Positions 54,291 to 62,650 of a stretch of 64,000 nucleotides of DNA are shown here, piece by piece. Within the stretch, counting starts at the first letter, position 1, and the number at the start of each line of letters is the position of its first letter. The stretch spans positions 51,801-115,800 of the forward strand of contig NZ_BAAAUT010000020.1 of the NCBI RefSeq assembly GCF_039534085.1. The letters run 5' to 3'. Under the pieces are notes generated by a model, which saw only the letters and a program-made list of their open reading frames with translations, was not told where the DNA came from and did not search any database. The stretch is from Planomonospora_B alba. GTDB taxonomy: Bacteria > Actinomycetota > Actinomycetes > Streptosporangiales > Streptosporangiaceae. The translations under genes and the position numbers were made by a program.

Positions 54291-56776
54291 CCGAGCAGCT
54301 CGACGCCGGACTCGTCGCCCGGCAGATCACCGAGCACGACGGGCTCGGCGGACCGGTGGGCCCGGACGGCGGCCGCGAGGTCGGCCGGGCCCGCAGGCGC
54401 CGGGAGGACGCCCGGCTGATCACCGGCCGGACCCGGTGGACCGACAACATCCAGCTCCCCGGCATGCTGCACGTGGCGTTCCTGCGCAGCCCGCTGGCGC
54501 ACGCCCGCATCACCCGGGTGGACGTCTCGGCCGCGCGCTCCCTGCCCGGCGTGGTCGCCGCCTTCGCCGGGCGCGACTTCGACGGCGAGCAGGGCAGCCT
54601 GCCGTGCGCCTGGCCGGTCAGCGAGGACGTCGTCATCCCCGACCACCCGCCGATGGCGGTCGACCGGGTCCGCTACGTCGGCGAGGCCGTGGCCTGCGTG
54701 GTCGCGACCGACCGCTACCGGGCCGCCGACGCGCTGGAGGCCGTCGAGGTCGACTACGAGCCGCTGGAGGCGGTGCTCGACATGACGGAGGCGCTCGCCG
54801 AGGGCGCCCCGGCCGTGCACGAGGCCGGCAACCAGGCCTTCACCTGGAAGTTCTCCGGCGGAGACGTCGAGGCGGCGTTCCGCGACGCGCCCGTGCTGAT
54901 CGACCGGACCTACGTCCAGCAGCGGCTCATCCCCACCGCGATGGAGCCGCGCGCGGTGGTGGCCGTCCCCGAGGGCGAGGGCTTCACGCTCTACTCGGCG
55001 ACCCAGATCCCGCACATCCTGCGCGTCATGCTCGCCCTGACCACCGGCATCCCCGAGCACCTGCTCCGCGTGGTCGCCCCGGACGTGGGCGGCGGCTTCG
55101 GCTCCAAGCTCCAGGTCACCGCCGAGGAGGTGCTGAGCCTGCTGCTGGCCCGCCGGCTCGGCAGGCCCGTCAAGTGGACCGAGTCCCGCTCCGAGGGCAA
55201 CCTGACCGTGCACCACGGCCGCGACCAGATCCAGCGGATCTCCCTGGCGGCCGAGCGGGACGGGCGCATCCGGGGCGTGCGGGTGGACCTGCTCGCCGAC
55301 ATGGGCGCCTACCTGATGCTGGTCACGCCGGGTGTGCCGCTGCTGGGCGCGTTCATGTACAACGGCGTCTACAAGATGGACGCCTACGACTTCACCTGCA
55401 CGGGCGTCTTCACCACCAAGATGCCGACCGACGCCTACCGGGGCGCGGGCCGCCCGGAGGCGACGTTCGCGATCGAGCGCGCCGTGGACGAGCTCGCCGC
55501 CGAGCTGGGCCTGGACCCGATCGAGGTGCGGCGCCGCAACTGGATCACCCGCGAGGAGTTCCCGTACACCACGGTCGCCGGCCTCACCTACGACTCCGGC
55601 GACTACGAGGCCGCCACCGAGCGGGCGGTGGCCCTGTTCGGCTACGACAAGCTCCGCGCCGAGCAGGCCGACCGGCGCGAGCGGCGCGACCCGGTCCAGC
55701 TCGGCATCGGCGTCTCGACGTACACCGAGATGTGCGGCCTGGCGCCCTCCCGGGTGCTCGGCTCGCTGAGCTACGGGGCGGGCGGCTGGGAGCACGCCGC
55801 GGTGCGGATGCTGCCCACCGGCAAGGTCGAGGTCGTCACCGGGACCTCCCCGCACGGCCAGGGGCACGAGACGGCCTGGAGCCAGATCGTGGCCGACGCG
55901 CTGGGCGTGCCGTTCGAGGACGTCTCCGTCCTGCACGGCGACACCGCGGTCTCCCCGCGCGGCCTGGACACCTACGGCTCGCGCTCGCTGGTGGTGGGCG
56001 GCGTCGCCGTGCTGGCCGCCTGCGAGAAGGTCAAGGAGAAGGCGAAGCGGCTCGCCGCGCACCTGCTGGAGGCCGCCGACGACGACGTCGAGTTCTCCGG
56101 CGGCGCGTTCCGGGTGCGCGGCACCGAGGCGGGCCGGACCATCCAGGAGCTGGCGCTGGCCGCCTTCGCCGCGCACGACCTGCCGGACGGCTTCGAGCCC
56201 CGGCTGGACGCCGAGGCGACCTTCGACCCGGAGAACTTCTCCTTCCCGCACGGCACCCACCTGTGCGCGGTGGAGGTGGACACCGAGACGGGCGCGGTGC
56301 GGATCCGCTCCTACGTGGCGGTCGACGACGTGGGCCGCGTGGTGAACCCGCTCATCGTCGAGGGCCAGGTGCACGGCGGCATCGCGCAGGGCATCGGCCA
56401 GGCCCTGTACGAGGAGGCGGTCTACGACACCGGCGGCAACCTGCTCACCACGACGATGGCCGACTACCTGATCCCGTCCGCGGCCGACCTGCCGGACTTC
56501 GTCACCGACCGGACCGAGACCCCGGCGACGAGCAACCCGCTCGGCGTCAAGGGCGTCGGCGAGGCCGGGACGATCGCCTCGACCCCGGCCGTGGTCAACG
56601 CGGTCGTCGACGCGCTGCGGCCGTACGGCGTGCGCGACGTCCCGATGCCCTGCACGCCGGAGCGGGTCTGGCGCGCCCTGGCCCGCTCCGGCGGCGGGGG
56701 CACGGCCGGACCACCCGGTCCCGGGGCCGCCGCGGACGGCACGGGAGCCGCCGAGACCGCCGGAGGTGCGCAGTGA
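54287..56776 (+). CDS. coxL: Molybdenum hydroxylase catalytic (large) subunit, form II CoxL-like
   Basis: An 829-residue Mo-pyranopterin/MCD-binding subunit. The active-site loop reads AYRGAGRPEA (about 381-390), the form II signature; true aerobic CO dehydrogenase (form I) has AYRCSFR, so CO is unlikely to be the main substrate. Other motifs: DVGGGFGSKLQVTAEEVLSL (Mo cofactor), GQGHETAWSQIVADALG, and GVKGVGEAGTIASTPAV (about 752-768) with the catalytic glutamate. A Gly/Ala-rich tail is added. Hydroxylates a carbonyl or heterocycle; substrate unknown. GTG 54287 is coupled to coxS. Confidence 0.93.
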   Translation: MTEQLDAGLVARQITEHDGLGGPVGPDGGREVGRARRRREDARLITGRTRWTDNIQLPGMLHVAFLRSPLAHARITRVDVSAARSLPGVVAAFAGRDFDGEQGSLPCAWPVSEDVVIPDHPPMAVDRVRYVGEAVACVVATDRYRAADALEAVEVDYEPLEAVLDMTEALAEGAPAVHEAGNQAFTWKFSGGDVEAAFRDAPVLIDRTYVQQRLIPTAMEPRAVVAVPEGEGFTLYSATQIPHILRVMLALTTGIPEHLLRVVAPDVGGGFGSKLQVTAEEVLSLLLARRLGRPVKWTESRSEGNLTVHHGRDQIQRISLAAERDGRIRGVRVDLLADMGAYLMLVTPGVPLLGAFMYNGVYKMDAYDFTCTGVFTTKMPTDAYRGAGRPEATFAIERAVDELAAELGLDPIEVRRRNWITREEFPYTTVAGLTYDSGDYEAATERAVALFGYDKLRAEQADRRERRDPVQLGIGVSTYTEMCGLAPSRVLGSLSYGAGGWEHAAVRMLPTGKVEVVTGTSPHGQGHETAWSQIVADALGVPFEDVSVLHGDTAVSPRGLDTYGSRSLVVGGVAVLAACEKVKEKAKRLAAHLLEAADDDVEFSGGAFRVRGTEAGRTIQELALAAFAAHDLPDGFEPRLDAEATFDPENFSFPHGTHLCAVEVDTETGAVRIRSYVAVDDVGRVVNPLIVEGQVHGGIAQGIGQALYEEAVYDTGGNLLTTTMADYLIPSAADLPDFVTDRTETPATSNPLGVKGVGEAGTIASTPAVVNAVVDALRPYGVRDVPMPCTPERVWRALARSGGGGTAGPPGPGAAADGTGAAETAGGAQ

Positions 56777-57732
56777 TCCCCGCCCCCTTCGACTACGCCC
56801 GCCCCGCGTCCCTGGACGAGGCGTGCCGGATCCTCGACGACGCCGACTCCGGCGACGGCGACGTCAAGGTGCTGGCCGGCGGCCAGTCCCTGCTCCCGCT
56901 GCTGCGCCTGCGGCTCGCCTACCCCACCCTGCTGGTGGACGTGGGGCGGCTGGGCGAGTTGCGCGGCGTGCACGACCGGGACGACCATGTGCTCGTCGGC
57001 GCGCTCACCACCCACGACGAGGTGCTGCGCTCCCCGCTGGTGCGGGAGCACGCCCCGCTGCTCGCGCTGGCCACCGCCACGGTCGCCGACCCCGCCGTAC
57101 GGCACCGCGGCACCTTCGGCGGCTCCCTGGCCCACGCCGACCCGGCCGGGGACCTGCCCGCCGTCGCGCTCGCCCTGGACTGCGTGCTCGTCACCGCCTC
57201 CGCCCGGGGGCAGCGGGAGATCCCGGCGGCCGCCTTCTTCACCGGCTACCTGGAGACGGCGCTGGAGCCGGGCGAGATCCTGGCCGGGGTGAAGGTGCCC
57301 AAGCTCGGCGCCGGCTGGGGCTTCCACTACGAGAAGTTCCACCGGACCGCGCAGGCCTGGGCCGTCGTCGGCGTGGCGGCCGCCGTGCGGATCGAGGACG
57401 GGGGCATCGCGCAGGCCCGGATCGGGCTGACCAACATGGGGCCCGTCCCGGTGCGGGCGCGTGCCGTGGAGGAGGCGCTGCGCGGCACGGCCCCCGCCCC
57501 GGGCGGCCCGTACGGCGACGGCGGTGCGCGGGGCGGCGGCCGCGCGGAGGGTGCGGGCGGCGCCGGTGCGGGCGGTCCCGGCGGCGACGGGGGCCGCGAC
57601 CCGGTCCGCGACGCCTGCGGCCTGGCGGACGAGGGCACCTCACCCCCGGCCGACCTGCACGCCAAGCCCGACTACCGCCGCCACCTGGCCCGGGTGCTGA
57701 CCTACCGCGCCGTACGGTCCGCGCTCGGCTGA
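56773..57732 (+). CDS. coxM: Molybdenum hydroxylase FAD (medium) subunit, CoxM-like
   Basis: A 319-residue FAD-binding subunit. FDYARPASLDEACRIL; FAD motif VKVLAGGQSLLPLLRLRLA (AGGQS at 35-39); second FAD motif TFGGSLAHADPAGD (114-127); C-terminal CO dehydrogenase flavoprotein domain with KPDYRRHLARVLTYRAV. A Gly/Ala/Arg-rich insertion of about 40 residues (about 240-278) interrupts the C-terminal domain, a lineage-specific feature. GTG 56773 overlaps the coxL stop by four bases. Confidence 0.92.
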   Translation: MIPAPFDYARPASLDEACRILDDADSGDGDVKVLAGGQSLLPLLRLRLAYPTLLVDVGRLGELRGVHDRDDHVLVGALTTHDEVLRSPLVREHAPLLALATATVADPAVRHRGTFGGSLAHADPAGDLPAVALALDCVLVTASARGQREIPAAAFFTGYLETALEPGEILAGVKVPKLGAGWGFHYEKFHRTAQAWAVVGVAAAVRIEDGGIAQARIGLTNMGPVPVRARAVEEALRGTAPAPGGPYGDGGARGGGRAEGAGGAGAGGPGGDGGRDPVRDACGLADEGTSPPADLHAKPDYRRHLARVLTYRAVRSALG

Positions 57733-57750
57733 GCCGCGTGCCGGGCCGTA

Positions 57751-57783
57751 CGGCCCGCACCCCGGCGGACCGGGTGCGGGCCG
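57751..57783 (+). terminator. Hairpin after coxM
   Basis: CGGCCCGCACCC (57751-57762) pairs with GGGTGCGGGCCG (57772-57783): a perfect 12-base stem with a 9-base loop, 19 bases past the coxM stop. It separates the cox operon from the CoxG-like gene, though partial read-through is possible. Confidence 0.75.
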
Positions 57784-57958
57784 GGCGGTCCGCACCCCGC
57801 CGGGCCGCGTCCCACCGGCCGGGGCGCCTTCCCCTTCCTCGCCCCGCCCCGGCCGGTGCGGCGCACGCTCTGGCGATGACCCGTCCGTAGTCGTACTGTC
57901 ACAGATATCCCAGGTGCCGCAGGAGCGGCCCCGTCCGGCCGGTCGGAGGAGAGAGTCG

Positions 57959-58807
57959 ATGACGATGCGCTTCGAGCACGAGTTCACGGTCCCGGTCCCG
58001 GTCGAGCAGGCCTGGGCGGTGCTGCTCGACGTGGAGCGCGTCGCCCCGTGCCTGCCGGGGGCGGTGCTCGAGTCCGTGGAGGGCGACTCCTTCACCGGCC
58101 GGCTGAAGGTGAAGGTCGGCCCCATCACCGTCACCTACCGGGGCACGGCCGCGTTCGAGGACGTCGACAAGGACGCGCACACCGCGGTGCTGAAGGCCTC
58201 CGGCAAGGAGGCGCGGGGCTCCGGCACGGCGAGCGCCACGGTCACCGCCCGCCTCCGCCCGGAGGGTGAGGGGACCCGGGTCTCCGTGGAGACGTCGTTC
58301 GCCGTGACCGGCCGCCCCGCCCAGTTCGGCCGGGGGGTGATGGCCGAGGTCGGCGCGAAGCTGATCGATCGGTTCGCCGCCGCGCTGTCCGATCTGCTGG
58401 CGGAGGGCTCCACCGGAGCCGACGGGACGGGCGGGGCCGCCGGGACGGGCGGGGCAGCCGGGACGGGCGGGGCAGCCGGGACGGGCGGGGCAGCCGGGAC
58501 CAGCGTGGCAAGCGGGGCCAGCGGGGAGGAGACCGGCTCCGGCGAGCCGGGCGGGAAGGCCCGTCCCGCCCGGCGTCTGACGGCGGTGCCCTCCCTCGGC
58601 CGGACGTCCGCGACGGAGGACCGGCCGGGGGAGGCGCACCCGGGCGGGACCGCCCGCACCTCCCGCACCCCCGACGAGGAGGCGCTCGACCTGCTGGAGG
58701 TCGCCGGAGTCCCGCTCCTGCGCCGCGCCGCCCCGGTGGCCGCCGTCCTGGCGGGCCTCGCCCTGCTCGCCTGGCTCGTCCGCCGCGTGCTCACCGCCCG
58801 CCGCTAG
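57959..58807 (+). CDS. coxG: CoxG-like SRPBCC protein with C-terminal membrane anchor
   Basis: A 282-residue protein. The N-terminal SRPBCC/CoxG domain (1-145) reads RFEHEFTVPVPVEQAWAVLL, PCLPGAVLESVEGDSFTGRL and VGPITVTYRGTAAFEDVD, matching CoxG, which recruits CO dehydrogenase to the membrane. Then come four and a half GTGGAA hexapeptide repeats, a polar linker, and one C-terminal membrane helix (PVAAVLAGLALLAWLVRRVL), which gives a physical anchor. ATG 57959 has GGAGGA. Its place after coxSLM supports a role in membrane attachment or maturation of that enzyme. Confidence 0.88.
   Translation: MTMRFEHEFTVPVPVEQAWAVLLDVERVAPCLPGAVLESVEGDSFTGRLKVKVGPITVTYRGTAAFEDVDKDAHTAVLKASGKEARGSGTASATVTARLRPEGEGTRVSVETSFAVTGRPAQFGRGVMAEVGAKLIDRFAAALSDLLAEGSTGADGTGGAAGTGGAAGTGGAAGTGGAAGTSVASGASGEETGSGEPGGKARPARRLTAVPSLGRTSATEDRPGEAHPGGTARTSRTPDEEALDLLEVAGVPLLRRAAPVAAVLAGLALLAWLVRRVLTARR
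58424..58513 (+). repeat. 18-bp coding minisatellite in the CoxG-like gene
   Basis: Four near-identical 18-base units, GGGACGGGCGGGGC(A/C)GCC, at 58424-58495 encode GTGGAA hexapeptides, followed by a degenerate fifth (58496-58513). The unit length is a multiple of three, so copy-number change keeps frame and only alters linker length between the SRPBCC domain and the membrane anchor. Confidence 0.9.
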
Positions 58808-58828
58808 ACGCGCACAGCCGCGGCGGGC

Positions 58829-59640
58829 TCACCGCCCGCCGTCAGACGTGCACAGCCGCGATGTGCGCGCCATCCCGTCCAGCGTGCAGCCGCCGGGCAG
58901 GTCGGGCTCCCGGTCGCTCCAGCCCGCGTCCCGGTGCCGCGCCTCGTCCATGACCGTCCCCGCCGGCAGGCTGGTGAAGTAGTGCGTGTCGCCCTTATGC
59001 GCCGGATCCGGCTTCAGCAGCAGGTGCCGTCTCTCGGAGACCTCCCCCGTGGTCCGGTCGATCACGATGCGTTCCTCGATGTGGTCGTCCCGGAGCGTCC
59101 GGGCCAGCGTCACCTCTCCCCGGCCGGTGAGGATCCGGGCCCCCGGGAGGTCCGCCGGCAGGCGGTAGAGGGCCGCGCGGACCGCCGGGGGGTGGGCAGC
59201 TCGCCGAGGAGCAGGGCACCCCTCTGCCAGAGCCACTCGTCCTCGGCAGGCATGTTCTTCGCGGAGCCGCCGGACTTCGCCTGCCGGTCCCGCTCGGCGG
59301 CCCGCAGCCGCAGCGGCTCGGACCTGAGCCGCGCGGGATCGGCGGGCAGCTCCAGGAGTTCCGTCCCGCTGAAGCCGAAGAGCGGGCTCATCGCATTCCC
59401 CGCCAGGCTCGTGTAATCGGTCGTGCCCGGCCCGGGCAAGCCCTTGCGGCACGGCGCGCCGCCCCGGCAGCGCCGGGGGGAGCCCGCACGCTTCCACGCC
59501 GCCCGGTCGGCGGCCTCGGCCGGCTCCACGTCCAGGATCCTGGTCTCCTGCACCAGGGGTGAGCCGGGGCTCCACCACCGGGTCCGGCGGACGCGCTCGC
59601 GCACGAAGTATCCCGCACCGCCCTTCGAGAGCGAGGAGGC
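58829..59640 (-). pseudogene. CU044_5270-like secreted protein gene, truncated and frameshifted
   Basis: A minus-strand remnant. One frame gives YFVRERVRRTRWWSPGSPLV, then TTDYTSLAGNAMSPLFGFSG and WLWQRGALLLGELPTP; the reading then shifts at a G6 run (59187-59192; C6 on the coding strand) into VRAALYRLPADLPGARILTG, TLARTLRDDHIEERIVIDRT, TGEVSERRHLL and on to the stop at 58829. Adding one C restores the join ELPTPPAVRAAL. The expected N-terminal membrane segment and signal are missing, so it is broken at both levels. The CU044_5270 assignment is from remembered pattern. The G run also makes a sequencing error possible for the frameshift alone. Confidence 0.7.
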
Positions 59641-59674
59641 CTCCGGCGGCGGCGCACCCTTCCCGGGGAATTCT

Positions 59675-59726
59675 CGCGGTCCTCCGCCCGTCCGGTACGG
59701 CGCGGTCCTCCGCCCGTCCGGTACGG
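59675..59726 (+). repeat. Perfect 26-bp tandem duplication
   Basis: The 26 bases starting CGCGGTCCTCCGCCCGTCCG at 59675-59700 are repeated exactly at 59701-59726. It sits just upstream of the decayed CU044_5270-like gene, in a stretch before the glycopolymer genes. It looks like a recent slippage or repair duplication. Confidence 0.9.
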
Positions 59727-59854
59727 CACGGCCCCGGTGGCCTCCCTCGGACGGCCTGCCCGGCGGCCGTCCGGTTCGCGCCCCTCATCTCTCCGGCGAG
59801 AATCGGCAAAGAACATGACATCACTTCACAAGACGGACAAGTCCGCATTTATTC

Positions 59855-62650
59855 ATGGGAATAGCTCAAACCGTGATCAATGTGCCGGACTGCAGTGTGG
59901 TCGTCATCACCTACAACGACGCCCGCCGGCTGCCCCGGGCCGTACGGTCCGTGCTGGGCCAGTCGCTGCGCAACGTCGAGGCGGTCGTCGTGGACGACGC
60001 GAGCACCGACGACACCGAGCGGGTCGCCAGAGCCCTGGCCGAGCAGGACCCGCGGGTCCGCTACGTGCGCAGGGAGCGCAACAGCGGGGGCTGCGGAGCG
60101 CCGCGCAACGCCGGGGTGGCCGCCGCCCGCGCGCCGTACGTGATGTTCCTCGACAGCGACGACCGGTTGACCCGGCACGCCTGCAAGAGCCTGCTCGAGG
60201 AGATCGAGCGGACCGGCGCCGACTTCGTCACCGGGCAGATCTCCCGCTACTACGAGGGCAGCCGCAGGAGCCGGCGCTACTACCCCGAGCTGTTCGCCCG
60301 GCGCAGGACCGTCGAGGGCATCGCCGCCGAACCCGGGATGTTCCTCGACTCCTTCGCCACCAACAAGCTCTACCGGATCGACCTGCTCCGGCGGGTCCCG
60401 TTCCGGGAGGACCTGCACTTCGAGGACCACGTCTTCAGCGCCGAGCTGTACTGCGCCGCCCGCCGGTTCGCGGTCGTCCCGTGGACCGTCTACCTCTGGC
60501 ACCGGGCGCGCGCCCGCGCCGCCCCCACCTCGATCTCGCTGCGCTACGCGGAACTGGACAACGCCCGGCAGCGGATCCGGGCCGCCCGCCTCAGCGACGA
60601 GGCGCTGCGCAGGCACGGCCACGACCAGCTGCTCCCCGAGCGCCACCACCGCTTCCTCCGCCAGGACCTGCGGGTCTACCTCAACACGCTGCCCGCCCGC
60701 GACCCGGTCTGGATCGCCGAGTTCACCACGCTCGCCCGGCCGTACCTGGCGGAGATCGACCCCGCGGTGCTCGACCGGCTCGACCCGGTCGCGCGGGTCT
60801 GCTGCTCGCTGATCCTCCAGGGCCGGGCCCGCGAGCTGGCCGTCGCCGCCCGCTCCCTCAACGGCCCGCAGGCCCCGCCGCGCACCGCCGTACGCAGGGA
60901 CGGCCGGACCTACTGGGGCACCGTCCCCTCCCCGGAGATGGACATCACCGCGCTGCGCATGGCCGAGCTGCCGTTCACCGCGAGCCGGCTCCGGCACGAG
61001 GCGGCCCTGGCCGTGCGCGGCACCCGGCTCGCCCTGGCGGTCCGCACCTACGACCCGTTCGGAGTGCTGGCCGCCCATCCGGGCTGGACCGCGGCGCTCA
61101 GGCTCGGCCCGCACAGGGTACGGCTGACGCCCCGCGAGCAGCCCGACGGCAGCCTCCTCAGCGAGGCGGCACTCGACCTGGCCGCGCTCCGGCCCGGCGG
61201 GCGGCTGGGCTTCGACGGCCACTGCGAGCCGAAGGTCGTCGTCACCCGCCCCGACGGCCGGAGCACCTCCGACGTGCTCCTCGTGGACCCGGCGGCCGAA
61301 CCGGTCCGGCTCGCGGTGCCCGGCCACCGGGTCACGGTCAGGGCCGAGGGCGCGGCGGGGGTCCTGCGGGTGGCCTGGCGGCGGCAGGGCGTGCTGCGCA
61401 GGGCGTCCCGGCTGGCGGAGCTCAAGGCCCGGGCCGTGCGGAGGCTGAGCGGCCCGCGGCTGAAGCTCCGCGTCTACAAGGGACTGATCAAGGTCCTGCC
61501 GCCGCGCCCGGACCTGGCCCTGTTCGAGTCCGACGTCGGCGCGGGCTACACCGGCAACCCCCGCTACGTCCACGAGGAGCTGCGCCGGCGCGGGGCGCCG
61601 ATCCGCGCCGTCTGGTCGGTCGCCCGCAACCGGCGGAACTTCCCGCCCGGCGTCCCGCTCGTGCGCCGGATGAGCTGGCGCTACGTCTGGACGATGGCCC
61701 GGGCCGGCTACTGGGTGGACAGCCACGGCCTGCCGCTGGACTACCCCAAGCCGCCGCGCACCCGCTACCTGCAGACCTGGCACGGCCAGGGCATCAAGTC
61801 GATCGGCTTCAACTCCCCCGACCTGCGCGCCGACTTCCCCGGACCCCGGGCGCGGTGGCGGGCGGCCGTGGCGCGCTGGGACGCGCTGGTCGCGCCGAGC
61901 GCCGAGTTCGAGCGGATCTTCGTCCCGTCGAACGAGTACACCGGGCCGGTGCTCCGGTACGGCTCGCCCCGCTGCGACGTGCTCGTGCACGGCGACCCGG
62001 CGGCGGCCGAGCGGGTCCGGGACCGCCTGGAGCTCCCGCCGGACCGCAGGGTGCTGCTGTACGCACCCACCTACCGGGACCAGGCCAAGTTCTCCGGGGC
62101 CTCGGTCCGGGCCGACCTGGAGGAGATGGCCGGGGCCCTGGCCGGCGAGTGGGTGGTGGTGCTCCGCCCCCACCCGGTCGAGCGCTACCGGGTCCCCGCG
62201 CACCTGCGGTACTTCGTGCGGAACGCGGCGTCCTATCCGGAGATCAACGACCTGATGCTGGCCTCCGACGCGCTGCTGACCGACTACTCGTCGGTGATGT
62301 GCGACTACGCGGTGACCGGCAAGCCGATGCTGTTCCTGATCGACGACTGGGACGAGTACCGGCGGGTGGAGCGGGGCGTCTACCACGACCTGCCGGCGAT
62401 CGCCCCCGGGCCGTGCCTGGCCACCACCGGAGAGCTGATCTGCGCGCTGCGCGACCTCGACGCGGTCTCCGCCTCGTTCGCCGCCAAGTACGCCGCCTTC
62501 CGCGAGCTGTGGTGCGCCGACGAGAAGGGGGAGGCGAGCGCCCGGGTGGTCGAGGACTTCTTCGGCCTCGCCCCGCCCGCCGGCCGGCCCCGCCCCGCCG
62601 TACCCGCCCGGCCGCCGGTCCGGGCGGCCGTCCTGGGGTGGCTGCGGTGA
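59855..62650 (+). CDS. GT2 glycosyltransferase fused to TagF-like glycerophosphotransferase
   Basis: A 931-residue bifunctional wall-polymer enzyme. Residues 10-230: GT-A glycosyltransferase family 2 (VVVITYNDARRLPRAVRSVL, VVVDDASTDDTERVARALAE, FLDSDDRL with the D-x-D). Residues about 350-480: a beta-rich module. Residues about 490-890: CDP-glycerol glycerophosphotransferase (TagB/TagF) domain with LFESDVGAGYTGNPRYVHEE, RYLQTWHGQGIKSIGF (catalytic H), LYAPTYRDQAKFSG and LMLASDALLTDYSSVMCDYA. It should add a sugar and polyol-phosphate units to teichoic-acid-like polymers at the inner membrane face. AT-rich upstream; coupled by GTGA to the next gene. Confidence 0.9.
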   Translation: MGIAQTVINVPDCSVVVITYNDARRLPRAVRSVLGQSLRNVEAVVVDDASTDDTERVARALAEQDPRVRYVRRERNSGGCGAPRNAGVAAARAPYVMFLDSDDRLTRHACKSLLEEIERTGADFVTGQISRYYEGSRRSRRYYPELFARRRTVEGIAAEPGMFLDSFATNKLYRIDLLRRVPFREDLHFEDHVFSAELYCAARRFAVVPWTVYLWHRARARAAPTSISLRYAELDNARQRIRAARLSDEALRRHGHDQLLPERHHRFLRQDLRVYLNTLPARDPVWIAEFTTLARPYLAEIDPAVLDRLDPVARVCCSLILQGRARELAVAARSLNGPQAPPRTAVRRDGRTYWGTVPSPEMDITALRMAELPFTASRLRHEAALAVRGTRLALAVRTYDPFGVLAAHPGWTAALRLGPHRVRLTPREQPDGSLLSEAALDLAALRPGGRLGFDGHCEPKVVVTRPDGRSTSDVLLVDPAAEPVRLAVPGHRVTVRAEGAAGVLRVAWRRQGVLRRASRLAELKARAVRRLSGPRLKLRVYKGLIKVLPPRPDLALFESDVGAGYTGNPRYVHEELRRRGAPIRAVWSVARNRRNFPPGVPLVRRMSWRYVWTMARAGYWVDSHGLPLDYPKPPRTRYLQTWHGQGIKSIGFNSPDLRADFPGPRARWRAAVARWDALVAPSAEFERIFVPSNEYTGPVLRYGSPRCDVLVHGDPAAAERVRDRLELPPDRRVLLYAPTYRDQAKFSGASVRADLEEMAGALAGEWVVVLRPHPVERYRVPAHLRYFVRNAASYPEINDLMLASDALLTDYSSVMCDYAVTGKPMLFLIDDWDEYRRVERGVYHDLPAIAPGPCLATTGELICALRDLDAVSASFAAKYAAFRELWCADEKGEASARVVEDFFGLAPPAGRPRPAVPARPPVRAAVLGWLR

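Noticed and set aside
53805..57732. Calling this a true aerobic CO dehydrogenase
   Set aside because: The catalytic loop is AYRGAGR (form II), not AYRCSFR, so CO specificity is not supported.
59737..62646. The long upstream part of the 1383-codon plus-strand frame that ends with the GT4 gene
   Set aside because: Upstream of 62647 it is out of frame with the TagF-like gene and low-complexity; only the segment from GTG 62647 is the real GT4 gene.
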